Shown here one piece after another: positions 1-12,280 of a DNA stretch of 64,000 nt. The position numbers and the translations under genes are program-made. The stretch's first letter is position 1. Every line of letters starts with the position of its first letter. The notes under the pieces are model-generated. The model made no database searches, was not told where the DNA came from, and was given only the letters and a program-made list of their open reading frames with translations. This DNA is from Poecilobothrus nobilitatus (taxonomy: Eukaryota; Arthropoda; Insecta; Diptera; Dolichopodidae). The stretch spans positions 49,743,445 through 49,807,444 of the forward strand of contig OX352772.1 of NCBI GenBank assembly GCA_947095535.1, read 5' to 3'.

Positions 1-3000
1 AAACGTTATTGAAGTTTTTTAAACAGACGGACGAATGAACAAACATAGTCAAAACAAATAAGCAAATTTTCCAAAAAATGTAAAATTTTCCAATTCCAAA
101 AATATAAACTAATTATAATATGTTCGAATTATTTTTATAAGACAACATAATTACCGAATTTTACCGAGTTCATTTTCATTAACTTTTCATTAAAATAGCT
201 GTTTTGATAATGTGTGATACATACTTATAAAAAACATTTTTTAATAAAAGAAATATCAAACTAATGAGTATTTTTTAATATTTCTATAACTTACTCTACA
301 AAGTAATTTAAAAATATTTCATACTGTACTATAAATTATATTGTTTTCATTTTTATTTCACTTTTTTTTTTTAATAAAAGGTGAATAAACTAATAAGTTA
401 ATTTTTCAGGTGAAAATTTAACAAAAACAAAATTATATTTTATCTTGTAACAAATTCATTATACATAATAGTTTATGTTTCAAGAGTCACTCATTTGTTT
501 TTGTTTTTTTTTGTAAATTTTGATATATTATGAAAAATTGTCAATACTTAACCTTTTTTTTTCGGAAAATTTAACTTCATTCTAATTTTTAAATGAACAG
601 AAAAATGCCACAGTCAACTAATATTGTACATATTGTAGTATAATAGAAGAGATAAAATTAAAGTGACCATGTACTATTTATTAAAATTGAATAACTTTAT
701 AAATACAAAATGTATAAATACATAATAATTTAAACACAAATTAAGATTTTATTTATTGCACCAATTCATTTTAATTTTTTTAACATCGATTTGAATCTAA
801 CTTTATTTGAGTATTTAAGAGCTTACTTTATACATTCTTTTACATTTTTCTTTTTATATAAACTTGTACCCAAAAGATTTTTAAAAATATATATACTTTT
901 TCTTCGAGGGGCGGTGGAAAACATTGAAAGTCACTCAAACTGCACGAGGTTCCTCTTAGTAGTGTTCACCTTTAACCAACCAAAATTACGTCCTTTAAAA
1001 CCAAACTTCAGAGGATGGATCCTTTAATACATAACATAATGTACAGTTTCGTTTTGCGGATGGGGAAAGGATTATTTAGGAAATTGGGTTTCGGATAATT
1101 AGAATTATGGATGATAAAGGGGAAAATTTGCTTTGAGTTATTTTAAAGAAAGATGTTAATGTTCTTCTTAAATTTTTTAAATTCGTACACTTATAAATTA
1201 GCAATTTTTGGAAACACATGTGCTGTCATAAGATACCATCAACGCGATTTGCATTAGCTTTATCAAATTATTTAATGATATATTTAATCCAAACTGGAGT
1301 TTCAAACGTTATACTCAAAAATGTTTGAAACTCTTTTCTTAACTAAACACTTATGGTTTCTCTAAACTTTTTCGATTATAAATTTTCAGATTAAAACCGT
1401 GTCTTTTGATTTTTCATAGTATATACTTATAGAAAAAAACAAAATCTAAAAAAACCGCAATTTTTATGAGAAAATAATTGCGATTTCAAAAAGCTTATAA
1501 CTTAAATTTTAAAAACTTTTTTAAGCAAAATATTAATCTATTGCATAGTGCTTTAAATTATTTCATAATACAGCAACTGTGATCACTCCGTAGAATGAAA
1601 CAATGCTATAATATTTAAATATTACAAAAACAAAAATTTTTTATTCTCTTCTGCAGCTTAAAATTTATCAAAAATAAAAACAACTTTAATTAATTTTTTA
1701 TATAGAAAAAGAAGTACTCATTAAAACTGGCAAAAAATTAGAGTTTTTTTTGTGGTTTTGTTTTTTCGACCATTACACCCATTACTTTTTTAACAGCTAA
1801 CTTAAATTACAATTAATTTGCTACCAAAGATTATTGTTTTACAATTAAAAGCTTGAATTAAAACCATGATTCATTATGTTATATACCACATCTTCCTTTA
1901 TCATTATTATAGATATAGTCATTTGAATTTTATGATTATAACTTAATTTGAGTAAAATGGTCACTTCGAAAAATATTCCATAATTAATAATGTAAATGTA
2001 CAATATTAAAATGATTAAATATATACGATACAATACTTATTGTATATAAATGTGTCGGCTTAAGTTATATACTTATTATTGAAGTTGTACCTCTTTATTT
2101 AAAGATTCATATAAAAAAAAAAAACACTTTTGTTTTTGTTCCTCTTTTCGGATTATAAATTTTAAGAACTTTATTAAAAAAAAAACAGTCGTCAGTAGTT
2201 TGTCATTGTATTCTATAAATGCATTATTATTATATATTATCATATTATTATATTATGTAATCTGAAAGATACAAAAATGATTATATTAAATACATACTTA
2301 TACAAAAAAAAACGAAAACAAAAACAACAATTGACCTACCAAACTTTGCATGTAATCTGGTCATAAATAGTCATATTATACAAACTTAGCTTAAACAGCT
2401 CATATACAGTCCATCTCATATTTGATGATTTTTTTTTTTTTTTTTTTGAAAGAAGAACTTGTTTAACATTTTATATTTAAAGTAAGAAAGAGATAAAGAT
2501 AGGTGGAACCTTTTTATAAAAACAAAAACAAAACAAAAAACAAAACAAAAAAGAAAAAAAAGAATAAAATAAAAAATATAAATGGGATGAAATCTTTTTT
2601 TGGATACAAAATTTCATCAATATATAAAATATCAACAAAACACTATTCGACAAACATTTTGTTTTGAAGAAAATGAACAACAAATGAAAAAAAGATTTTA
2701 AATGGAATTTTTGACACGCGCCATAAATAAAGATTTTCATCATTCTTTTTTTCTTTTTTTTTTTTTTTTGTACCTGAATTATTTTCTTTTATCTTTTAAA
2801 AAAAAAAATTATCTTTTGGATGAGATTTTCAACAAAAGGGTTAAAGAAAGGAAAAAAAAAAAAATAAAAACGAAAGAAAGAGAAAACAATAGATGAAAAA
2901 AGAAAGGGTTATTAAGCGATAAGTACTAAAGTGAGGACAGATACAATGATGATGGTGATGATTTTGAAAGCGGGCTATTATTACCGTTCATATTATATAT

Positions 3001-3982
3001 ATTAGAGAAATTATCCCAAAACAAAAATTTATAAAGATATTTTTTTTTTTTAAATTGTTTGGTACTTAAGTTTATTATTAGGTTAATATATTTACAGATC
3101 TTTTAAGAAAACCGAAATATTAATAATGATTTTTTTTTTTTTTGTTTGGAACGTTAAAAATTCTCATTTGTTTTTCATATTTTTCCTTTTTTTTTTGAAT
3201 AATTCATCAAAATTTTGTATAATAAATTGACATAAAACTAAAATAATGAAGAGGTTAAAAATTAAATTAAGTTCTTCAAAAGAAGATTTTAAAATTATAA
3301 TCCATATTTATCAGTCAGATTTTCTTAATAAAATGTAATATACGTAAAGTTAATAGAGATGTTCAAAAAATTTTGGTGAGAATTAAAATAAAATTAACAG
3401 AAGAATTTAAAAGGAAAAGAATATAATAATATATAATTTGATAGAATACAGGATGGTGATATCAAAACGATACAATAATGCAAACACACAGAAATACGTA
3501 TATGAATCGATATAAGTAACTCTAAGGGTTGGTTAGCACATTCCATCCCTGTAGCAGCAGTGCTATTATAATAATATAAGGTCTGATAACTAATAAGTAT
3601 ACAGGTTCAAAAATTAAATTTTTGACAAGCTCCGACATGTGTTTAAAGATATTCCAAAAAGCAGGACACTTTGATAGACGTGAATTGTTAAAAATGAAAA
3701 AGGAAACGAGATAAGTTAATAGTTTTACAAAAATTTAATTATTATTAACATTAATGATTCATTGAATGTAATCATAGCCATCAGATATTGCAAAGGACTA
3801 GAGGTGTATGATAGTCGTTTAAAAAACTAAATAAAACTGAAAGTTTTAAAAAAGAAGCACTAACTATAAGATTGTAATAATTATTAATATATGGAAAGAA
3901 AATTTCAAATGTGACATCGCTTTGGACGTATAGATTCTCTATACAAATCTTTCCGAGAGTCATCACCTAATACTGGTACATT

Positions 3983-4903
3983 TTTATACCCGTATGAACT
4001 ATGTTCAAGGGTATAATAAATTTGCCATTAAGTTTGTGACACCTTAAAGGAGTCGAGCTAGAAATAGTGTCAAAGGTATGGATCGGCTCAGAATAGAATT
4101 CTGAGTCGATTAAGCCATGTACGTCCGTCCGTCCGTCCGTCCTTCCGCACGATAACTCAAAAAATAAAGGAGCTAGGAGGCTGAAATTTTTTTTACGTCA
4201 CTTTTGCAAAATTGTTAGTTTTGCTATTTTTAATCCAACATTTTCGGTCGGCGGGTTCGAGTAACTGCCATACAACTTCTATCTTTATATAGAAATAACT
4301 CAGTATCTATTCAAGCTAAGTTTCTGAAATTTTGCAAATGATGATCAAGTTTTATGGCAACAACTTCTGTAATTTGGTTGTGGTGGTGCGGCAGATTCGG
4401 GTAGCTGCTATACAACTTCTCCGTTTAAATGAGAATAACTCAGTGTCTGTTGAAGCTAGGAACCTGAAATTTAGTAAAGAGGTGTCGAGTTTCAGGCCAA
4501 CAACTTTTGTAAAATTTGGTTGGTCTAGAGCAGTCGGTTCAGGCTTCTTGCACCTCTTCGAACTTAATGAAGCTAGGCGTCTGAAATCTTGCAAATGATG
4601 ATCAAGTTTTATGGCAACCACTTTTGCAAAATTTGGTTGTGGTGGTGCGACGGGTTCGGGTAGCTACCATACATCTTATCCGTTTAAATGAGAATAACTC
4701 AGTGTCTATTGAAGCTAGGCGCAATAGATTCGGGTAGCTGTCATACAACTCCACAATTTACATAAATATATCTCTGTAGTTCGGTACTAAAACATCTTAG
4801 TGTTTTTAAAAGATGATCAAGTTTAATAGAAACAGGATATATTACGTTCATACGGGTATCCCAGAGTTGACACAGTCTACTCTACTGCACTCTTCCTCGT
4901 TCT
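3983..4903 (-). mobile_element. ACGG-rich dispersed element with internal tandem repeats, copy 1
   Basis: Bounded by TTATACCCGTATGAAC on the left and GTTCATACGGGTATCCCAGA then ACTCTTCCTCGTT on the right. These contain an inverted TACCCGTATGAAC block. Near the left end is TCCGTCCGTCCGTCCGTCC followed by GCACGATAACTCAAAAA. The interior (4250-4760) repeats a unit of about 130-140 bp, marked by TTCGGGTAGCTGCTATACAA, AATAACTCAGTGTCTGTTGA and GATCAAGTTTTATGGCAAC. Four other partial copies lie in the window. The layout of one TACCC end with an adjacent polypurine block and one ACGGACGG end resembles dispersed repeats I remember from Drosophila genomes; I do not assign a named family. Minus is given as the orientation that starts AACGAGGAAGAGTGCA. 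Reading frames here arise from the repeats and are not taken as genes. Confidence 0.8.
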
Positions 4904-5074
4904 ATCTAAAAATTCATTATCAATTTTTGAATATAAATACCAAATTTCTTATCCTTGAACTAGGTTAGATAATTTTATTTAAAGATATTTAAGTAACACT
5001 GTGACTTTTTGATGTAGATCTATTTTGCTCCTCCTATTACCACGTGTTGTGGAGTTTTAGCTCCACTTATAATA

Positions 5075-5262
5075 AACCTCTGTCAACTCTACTACGTCTA
5101 AGAAACTAAAAATCGGTAGAAATTTTTTTGTTAGCAGTTCATTTTCGATAAAGTAATATGCTTCTAAATTCACATACCTCGTCAGGAAGCTCCGCAGTTT
5201 TTAAGTATATGCCCTACAGATTCTCCTTCTTCTTGACAGAATCTACATGAATCGTCATTTTC
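5075..5262 (-). pseudogene. Non-LTR retrotransposon ORF2 C-terminal remnant
   Basis: The minus-strand translation from about 5262 reads NDDSCRFCQEEGESVGHILK then NCGAS, a stop, and a degraded tail containing RYVNLEAYYF after a frame change. The C-x2-C ... H-x4-C spacing with the EE(G/D)E..GH(I/L)L pattern is the cysteine-rich end typical of ORF2 in non-LTR retrotransposons of the R1/I/jockey kind. It has at least one stop and one frameshift and no upstream reverse transcriptase was seen next to it, so it is a dead 5'-truncated copy. Confidence 0.72.
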
Positions 5263-6836
5263 CACCTCAATTTTCTTTAATTCTCCTTGAATTACAAGAA
5301 GATGAATCGAAGAAATATTTCAAATTTGAAATTCTTAACTCTGACTTAGTAAAATTAAAATAATCAATTTGAAATTTAGGCATCTAAACTATAAAAGTTT
5401 AAATGAAATTGGACTGATATAAGAGTAAAATAACATATTATTTTAGCGAAGTGCCTTGCTATCTTTTTGAATAGTTAGGTAATATTTTGTTTTAAATCCT
5501 CAAATCTCTCCTGGAAATTTAAATCACAAATTCCTTAGTTAAATCATCTAACCATCTTTGAATATTATAATTTCGGAAGATCTATATAGAATTTTAATGT
5601 TTGAGTTTTTACCTTTTTCTAAAATTTGTTAAAAAATTCAGTCTGACTTACTAATACTTTTTATACATATGGCTGATTATATGAATTGATTTAAAACTGA
5701 AAGTTAAAGAATAATAATTCTTTAAAATATAATTTAAAAGTAACAATAATTTATTATTTTTTCCAAATAAACTACATTTAATATCGTAATATTTTTATTA
5801 CATGCACCTATTTTTGTTTTCGTTAAACAAACAAATGAATTGTCAATAAAAAATTAAAATTAAATTGTTTACAATACAGTTTTTAGTACATACTTTAAAA
5901 TACATATTTATGTTTGTTCAATATTTACATAAAATTCAATATACTGTAATGTAAATACATAAAATTCAATATACAACAATGTTAATGTGACACACGCAAT
6001 TGCTAAAAAAAATAAAATTAAATATCACTAAAGTAAAAAACAGTGTTAACTCTTAATAGGTTAGTAGTAGTTGTAAGCTAGCATCGATTTCTTTATGAAT
6101 TACAAAAATGGGATGTCTTGAAGATTTTATAATAATATTTGCAAATTGTGTCTTTAAATAACAGACAGAATCAAATATGGTTTGGTTAAAGAAAAATCCA
6201 TGTACATTATTGTATGGAGGGTAATTGAAGCGAAAAAATGGGGGAAATATTTTAATATCAAAGTATGATACACTACCTCTGATGACAATTTTGATTTAGT
6301 TATTCAGTACTATTTTATAAATTTCATCTTCTTTAAACTAAGTGTATGATAGTTTGCCACCATTTCACAAAATCCCACTTGGGGTTAAGTCAGTTAATAA
6401 TAAAGACTTTCGGAAAAAAGGCAATTTTTAAAACTCATTTTCCCATAAAACCTTTACGGCAAGCAGGGCATTTGGTATAAATTTTTAATAAATGATGTTG
6501 ATAGTTTTAGCCATGCTGGTGACAAATTATTAAAATCGCAAATTTCATGCTATAAGTCTTTTTGTTATTTGTCTTTTATGCAAAATACCATAAAATCCCT
6601 ATATTAGTATGTACAATTTTTTCTAAAAAGATTTTTTTATTAATATAGAATACTTGTTAAATGGGATATTGTACCAAACATTTTTGGGAAATGGCTCAAA
6701 GACCTCACTTCAAAAACAAATATAATTTTAATTGCTTAATACTTTTTTCCATAAATAATGTCATATGTATTAGTTTTCGACAATTGTATACACGAGAATT
6801 TTTAATCTTTAGATCTAATGATATTTCCTTTTTAAT

Positions 6837-6925
6837 CGGACCAATGGCACAACGCATAAATCACCGACCTTTCAAACGAAGGGTCTCACGTTCAAACTGC
6901 GGTCAGGTCAAAGTAAATAATATAA
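6837..6925 (+). repeat. Second tRNA-like repeat (family B), copy 1
   Basis: CGGACCAATGGCACAACGCA, TAAATCACCGACCTTTCAAA, CGAAGGGTCTCACGTTCAAA and CTGCGGTCAGGTCAAAG form a tRNA-sized segment with A-box-like and B-box-like (CGTTCAAACT) parts. Inverted relatives at 10683 and 63751 share the ACCTTTCAAACGAA-GGGTCT and TCAAAC-CGGTCAGGTCA pattern. About 85 bp, with an AT-rich stretch after it. Probably the head of a very short SINE rather than a working tRNA. Confidence 0.65.
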
Positions 6926-7868
6926 CTGTTATTTAATACTATCAGGTGCAGTTGCGATACATATAAAAAGACAAGGTTAATTTATTTTCTCATTAACTTA
7001 TTGCATTGTATGTGATGAGAGGGAACCAAAATAAATAAATTTGATTTTAAAATTTTTGTAATTTTAACCTAACTATAATTTTAATTTTTCCATTAGATAC
7101 TTGTAAAAACTATACCTAAATTTTATAAACGCTTTCAATTTCAAAATTCTTTTCATTGCAACTAATTTTAAAACCATTTTTTAAACACTAGTAGTAGTTC
7201 AATTATAATAAATTTTAATAGGCATACATAATATGAACTTAAGAATAAAAAATATTTAATAGTTTACTTCTTTCGTTGACTTTATTACTCTTTGCTTATT
7301 GCTGCAGATGCTTTCTTCTTTCGAAACTCTTTATTTTACTCCTTCTTAAAGTCATAAAAAATTTGTATTAAATTTGTGGAATTTTATGGGCTTAAAAAAA
7401 CTTTTACAAAAAGTATTACGATTTTATTTGTTCGTTTGTAAGATAAAAAATATTAGAATGTCGGATTTGACTAAAAGTTCTTGCTAATATTAATGGTAAA
7501 AATACTTTTACGATCCATAAAAAACCTACTCAACATCCTAGGGTGAATAAAAAGTAACTACAATATATCAGGGAATTTTTTTGAAATTGAACTGGCAGCC
7601 GAACGATACATAGTTTAGTAATATTTTTGGGAAATTTAATTTTTTTCATAATTTTATTAATGGGTCATTTTTGGAGTCAAAAGAACACGGATGTACTTCA
7701 TAAATCATTTGTTAACCTATTTAAATGTAAAAAAATTTGGGGATTCTATTGAAGTGATCAGCTGTCCTTTCTGGGAAAACCGTGTAAAAAACTCATTTCA
7801 AAAAACTACTTATGAATCATAGCCTCTTTTAAGAGTCAAAAAAACAACGATAAAAAGATATTATAGAA

Positions 7869-8060
7869 CCTCGGTGGCCTGGTGGGCAAAAGCATATAAA
7901 ATACGCTGCAAACACCGAGGACGTATGGGTTCGAATCCCAAACATGTCTTAAAAGTTATTTCCCCTTACAACTTTTACAGCTACGCCTGAACAAGAAAGG
8001 CTGTGTAATTTCCTGTCCATATTTATGTGGCAAAGAAGTGCATTTATAAAAAAAAAAGAA
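7869..8060 (+). repeat. tRNA-derived SINE, family A, copy 1
   Basis: The head begins CCTCGGTGGCCTGGTGGGC (A-box region) and carries a B box, GGTTCGAATCC, about 50 nt later. The body contains a TTACAGCTACGCCTGAACA block, then GGCTGTGTAATTTCCTGTCC and ATTTATGTGGCA, and the copy ends in an A run (8048-8057). The same order of blocks recurs in seven other places in the window, in both orientations, so this is a dispersed polymerase III-type retroposon rather than a tRNA gene. The A box here has two changes from the other copies. Confidence 0.88.
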
Positions 8061-9662
8061 GATATTATGTCCTTCATAAATAATTTGTTATTAAACTTTA
8101 AATGTAAAGAAATTTAAGATTTCTATTGAAGTCATCTGAAATCTTCTTGTTGGGAAACTGTCTTCTTGTTGGGAAACAAGTCCAACAAAACAAATGTTTA
8201 AAGCGGATTTACTATAAACCTTTTTCAAAAACACGCAGACTACACTAAGTATGCAATATGCAAACTATTGAAGAAATGATTCAATCAAAGAAAATCATCT
8301 TCGAAGGATCATGCGATTGAGGCACTGTTAGGATAAAAATACAGTACATTCTAAACTCTTTCAAAATTTTATACTTCTAGGGGTTATTATCCAAATCGAA
8401 TTTAAGTCAGTAATCAATTTCTGAAATATTTTTCTATTCTATATAATCGTATATACCTATGTATAACAATAAAAGTAAAATATTTAAATTTGTATAATAA
8501 ATGCAAAGAAAATTCAGAGAAAATAAATATTTTATGTTGTACGAACTATTGATGTTATCAAATTTTTGCCTAGAATTGCATAATCAACTAAGGTGTGTTT
8601 TTCTTTTTTTCATTTTCTTCTTTTTTAAAATTTAATGAATGTTGTATAATGATGCATTGCTATATCATTTTAAGGATAATTTCTGAAAGCATTATACTGA
8701 AAAGTTTATGGAAAATTTATTTCCTTCTAAGGTTATTTTGCTACTACATTTAAAATGGTTTTTTTTATTTTTTTACTGTATAGGCAAATGTAAGGATGAT
8801 CAAATAAGAAAATTATTATAGTATTATTTAACTCATTTTTGTTTTTTTTTTTTGTTTCTTATATATTATGGGTTTAGAGATATTCATAATTATAAATTGC
8901 ATATGCATACGTACATTGAGCATATAGACATGGGTAATTTTCTTTATTCGGAAACATCAAGAGAATTTCAAAAAGTGATTTTGTATATCATAATAGTAGG
9001 CATGTAAAGAAAAATTATTAATGTAAAATATGGAATTTTTGCAACAGGTAAACTATTGTAAAAACTTAAGTTTTGTTAAGAATTTATTTTAGTATTTTGG
9101 TTTTTGTCCTTTTGGGGAGAGATAAATATTTAAATTGTAAATATTTGGTATGTAAAATTATTGTAAGATTGAAATTTTCTAAAAATACTCAAGAAAAAAT
9201 TGTGAATTAACAAATTGTTATACTCTCTTGTTGAATTTAAATAATATTTTAAGTTAATATTAAGATTAGTTAAGCCAGTATCTAAAATGAAAGGTTTCGA
9301 AGGTGCACATTTTCAAAAAAACTTACAATAATATGACAAAACTATGACTAATCTTACCTAAAACTTTGTAAGTTTTCTAGGAATTTTTGTATAAGAAAAA
9401 ATTCGGAAATTTAAAAGATGCTTTCTTCAATTTTAAGGAAGGATACCTTATTTAATTAAGTAAAAGAGTTAAGATTTGTCAAAATATAATGTTGATTCTT
9501 TTTTTATCTGTTTTATATCGCAATCCTATAGAAATATATCTGACTGTAAGGGGTATAGTCAATGAAAATTCTTTTTCAACTGATTTTTTTTTTATTTTCT
9601 TGTAAAATTTATAAATTTCTTGTAAAGAAAAAGTTCTTCCTTCTTAAATGAAATAATGTCTG

Positions 9663-9705
9663 TCGAATATTTACTTATATTGTTTAAATTTAAGTAAATA
9701 TTCGA
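9663..9705. other. Perfect 15-bp inverted repeat
   Basis: TCGAATATTTACTTA (9663-9677) is exactly repeated in inverse as TAAGTAAATATTCGA (9691-9705) with a 13-base spacer. No neighbouring element boundary was recognised. Confidence 0.7.
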
Positions 9706-9902
9706 ACTTAAAAACTTGCCCAATTTAATTCTTAAGCCGCAATACTGGAATACCGCGTCAGCTGTCTGAATGAATGTTATCGCATAATTTTTACCAAGGG
9801 GATGTTATATGTTTTACTAAAAAACTTCAGGTATAAGATATTTTTAAAGTTCTAGCATCTAGGATTTTCAGAAGAAAAAAATTCAAATAATTTCAAGTAA
9901 CT

Positions 9903-10310
9903 TTTTTTTTTTTTCCTAAGGGAGGTGGGAATCTTCCAAAGACACCAAGAATTTCCCCTTGGTAGTGTCAGATTCTTACTGACTAAACCCACCTCCCCCT
10001 TTAGCCAATATAGTGGGATGAAACCCTTACCTGCGAACGCAGTATATTGGCTAGGCAGTAGGGATAGGAAAGGATAGGAAAATGGATACGGAAACATTGA
10101 ATTGGGAGTGGGACAGTAAGGAAACAATGAATCCGCCTATTATTATTATTTTGCTAACAGTGACTAAAGCCGTCACAACAGTTACAACATGTAGTAGTAG
10201 TATATATTAACTACATCAGGCAACTATTGAAGGCAACCCCCACTGTCACTGTAGCGGCTGTTATTATTGGTATTAATATTTTTATTAATATTATTATTAT
10301 TTACTACAGA
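9903..10310 (-). repeat. Retroelement-like 3' segment with long hairpin, copy 1
   Basis: GGGAGGTGGGAATCTTCC (from 9919) pairs with CCCACCTCCC (9988-9997), and inside it GACACCAAG pairs with CTTGGTAGTGTC, forming a nested hairpin. A T run (9902-9914) lies next to it, which on the minus strand is a poly(A)-like end. This matches the look of RTE-type LINE 3' ends in insects (from memory). The segment continues right through GCCAATATAGTGGGATGAAA, GAATTGGGAGTGGGACAGTA and GAAACAATGAATCCGCCTAT to ATT-triplet repeats. A second copy is at 55513-55910. An open frame on the minus strand here is not considered a gene. Confidence 0.68.
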
Positions 10311-10545
10311 GTCAGCGCCATCAGTGGATTACAACGTGCAGCAGTATATAACACCTTTGATATAATCAAAGATAGCCCCACTGTAGTAGCTATTATTATT
10401 ATTACTATTATTATTACTATTATTATTATTATTATTTTTACCACAGAGTCAACGCCATCAGTGGATTACAACGTGCAGCAGTATATAACACCTTACTTGC
10501 ATGATATAACCAAAGATGGCTCCACTGTAGCAGCTATTATTTATT
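10232..10545 (+). repeat. Tandem repeat of about 135 bp with ATT-triplet spacers
   Basis: Two near-identical units (10301-10435 and 10438-10545) share ACAGAGTCAGCGCCATCAGT, GGATTACAACGTGCAGCAGT and ATATAACACC, then a C-CCACTGTAG-AGCTATTA block followed by ATT triplets. A partial third unit (CCCACTGTCACTGTAGCGGC) lies at 10240-10270. Units differ mainly in triplet number and a small TTACTTGCATGATA change. Open frames across it are a result of the triplet repeats. Confidence 0.8.
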
Positions 10546-10640
10546 ATTAATTATTATTATTATTATTATTATAATTATTATTATTATTACTATTATTATT
10601 ATTGTTATTATTATTGTTATTATTACTAATATTAATTATA
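10546..10640. repeat. ATT/TAA microsatellite
   Basis: An almost uninterrupted run of TTA triplets broken by a few C and G changes, between the tandem units and the antisense tRNA-like repeat at 10683. It may be the tail of that repeat or an expansion of the ATT spacer to its left. Confidence 0.85.
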
Positions 10641-10682
10641 CGATATACATTATTACGATATAAAAGTACTACATATTTTTTA

Positions 10683-10768
10683 TTTATGACCTGACCGGGG
10701 TTTGAACCCAAGACTATTCGATTGAAAGGTTGGCGACTTAACCACTGCGCCATGAGTCAGATAACTTA
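10683..10768 (-). repeat. Second tRNA-like repeat (family B), copy 2, with ATT-rich tail
   Basis: On the minus strand: CTGACTCATGGCGCAGTGGT, TAAGTCGCCAACCTTTCAAT, CGAATAGTCTTGGGTTCAAA, CCCCGGTCAGGTCATAA. This is the best preserved copy, with an A box (TGGCGCAGTGG) and a B box (GGTTCAAACCC). Downstream in the same orientation lies a run of TAA/ATT triplets reaching to about 10547, which could be its tail. Confidence 0.75.
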
Positions 10769-10899
10769 AAAAATTAATGACCAAAAAAACATGATGGGAG
10801 TTAACAGGCGAGATACCGACAATGAACCAAATAAAAGAAAGAAAGTAGAATTGTATAGTTAACATTATAAGGAAACAAACTACCAATATTACCAAAATG

Positions 10900-11102
10900 A
10901 CCTTTGAATGGAGTCCTTAAGGTAGTCGATAGCAAGGTCAATCCAACAACACTTGGCGTCGAACTATTACGGCCAAATTAGCGAAAAACGAACAAACTTG
11001 GAAGGAAATTAAGATAATTACGTTTAATCGAGAACAATGGAAGAGGTTGATGTTGATGCCCATGCGGAATATGAGAAATATGAGGAATAATCGAAAAAAA
11101 AA
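10900..11102 (+). pseudogene. Possible RTE-like retrotransposon ORF2 tail with A-run
   Basis: In one frame the plus strand reads EQTWKEIKIITFNREQWKRL followed by a short Met-rich stretch. The W-x-E-x(6-8)-R-x-x-W-x-x-(L/F) pattern is what RTE-type ORF2 proteins show at their very end (for example W..V...A.DR..W R..V). The region is richer in G and C than the flanks and ends in a run of A (11094-11102), the expected 3' end of a retrotransposed copy. The upstream portion shows only traces. Alternative: chance similarity in unrelated repeat DNA. Confidence 0.42.
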
Positions 11103-12280
11103 ATTATTTTATTATGTATTGCATTAACCTCATTTTTGGCAATGCTTTTTTTATTTAATTTACTTTAATCTAGAAATTATTAAAGCTATGAAAATAAAAC
11201 TTTTTATATTACGTATGAATATGTACCTATTTTAAGAATTCAGAATTCATGTTAAAAGTTCAAAAGAATATCCTTTAAAAAGAGACCAAAATCATAAATT
11301 TAATGCCCTATAATAATTAATATCCTATACATAAAATTTATTAAATTTAGTATTTTTTTTGTGTTTTTTGTTTTTGTTATCTTGAAATTTCTATTCGTTT
11401 AATTTTTTTTTTTTTCTTTATTTTCATCAAACCACGGAAATTGGCCAGCCTCAGCATATGTCCATACAAAGCCGCGACAAATAAACAAAAATATAAATAA
11501 AAACAATAATGAAAACAATAAAAAAAAAAAACTAAATAAACATATGTAAAATGTATCCTGGGGTTATAATAACGGGTGCTGTTAGCGATATGTTATTAAT
11601 GCAATTTATTGAAATTGTTAAAATCATAACTTTTATTCAGTAACTCTTTTATGCAAAATATCCTTCAGTATCATATTGTGCATATTTTAGCTGCATAAAA
11701 ACTTCATTACGTGGACTATTTAAATGTATGTATATGCATGCATTTGTATATACATAAAACATAATATATATATATATATATTTATAGTATAATAATATTC
11801 CAAAGGATAATGTTTTATAGTATATTTCTTGCTATCTGTTTCTGTTTTGTTATTGTCACATATGTACCGTTATAACCTTTAAAAATGAGTCCAGTTTTTC
11901 CTCAAACTGAAAATTGTTTATAATGGACTTTAAACCGTTAAATATTGTTTTAAAAATACAACAGACAACAACAGACAATTTAATCAGTATTTGCATATAT
12001 ACTTGTGTAACATTTAAATTTTCATGTAAATACTTCCATACAGGTTTATGTCTTTTTGTTTTGTTTTGTTAGTCAATAAACAAATTAGAACTTAATAGTA
12101 GATCTAGAGCACACCTTATGTGAATGTCATTTTTCGAAAAATAAAAACAAAATAAAACGCGGCGATTTAAAATTTTTGGATGACAAAAAAAAAATTAACT
12201 TTTGGTAAACTTTTTGTTTAATAATATTATAAAAGTTATCTACTGTAGTTTCTTTTTACAATAGAGCATATGTACACTTA

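Noticed and set aside
2477..2896. Phe/Lys-rich frames on both strands
   Set aside because: They consist of T and A runs; no splice context or similarity.
4332..4621. Overlapping open frames of about 88 codons on both strands, with a related one at 48112-48330
   Set aside because: All lie in the 130-140-bp tandem units of the dispersed element. The similarity between them comes from the repeat DNA, and both strands are open.
9852..10127. 91-codon minus-strand frame with Pro/Tyr-rich start
   Set aside because: Falls entirely in the hairpin-bearing repeat that recurs at 55513, where the frame is not kept.
10227..10550. 107-codon frame rich in Ile
   Set aside because: It is a translation of ATT triplets and the tandem unit.
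6837..10768. Genuine tRNA genes at the tRNA-like segments
   Set aside because: Stems are imperfect, copies differ in the anticodon area, several are clearly decayed and they are dispersed in introns in both orientations.
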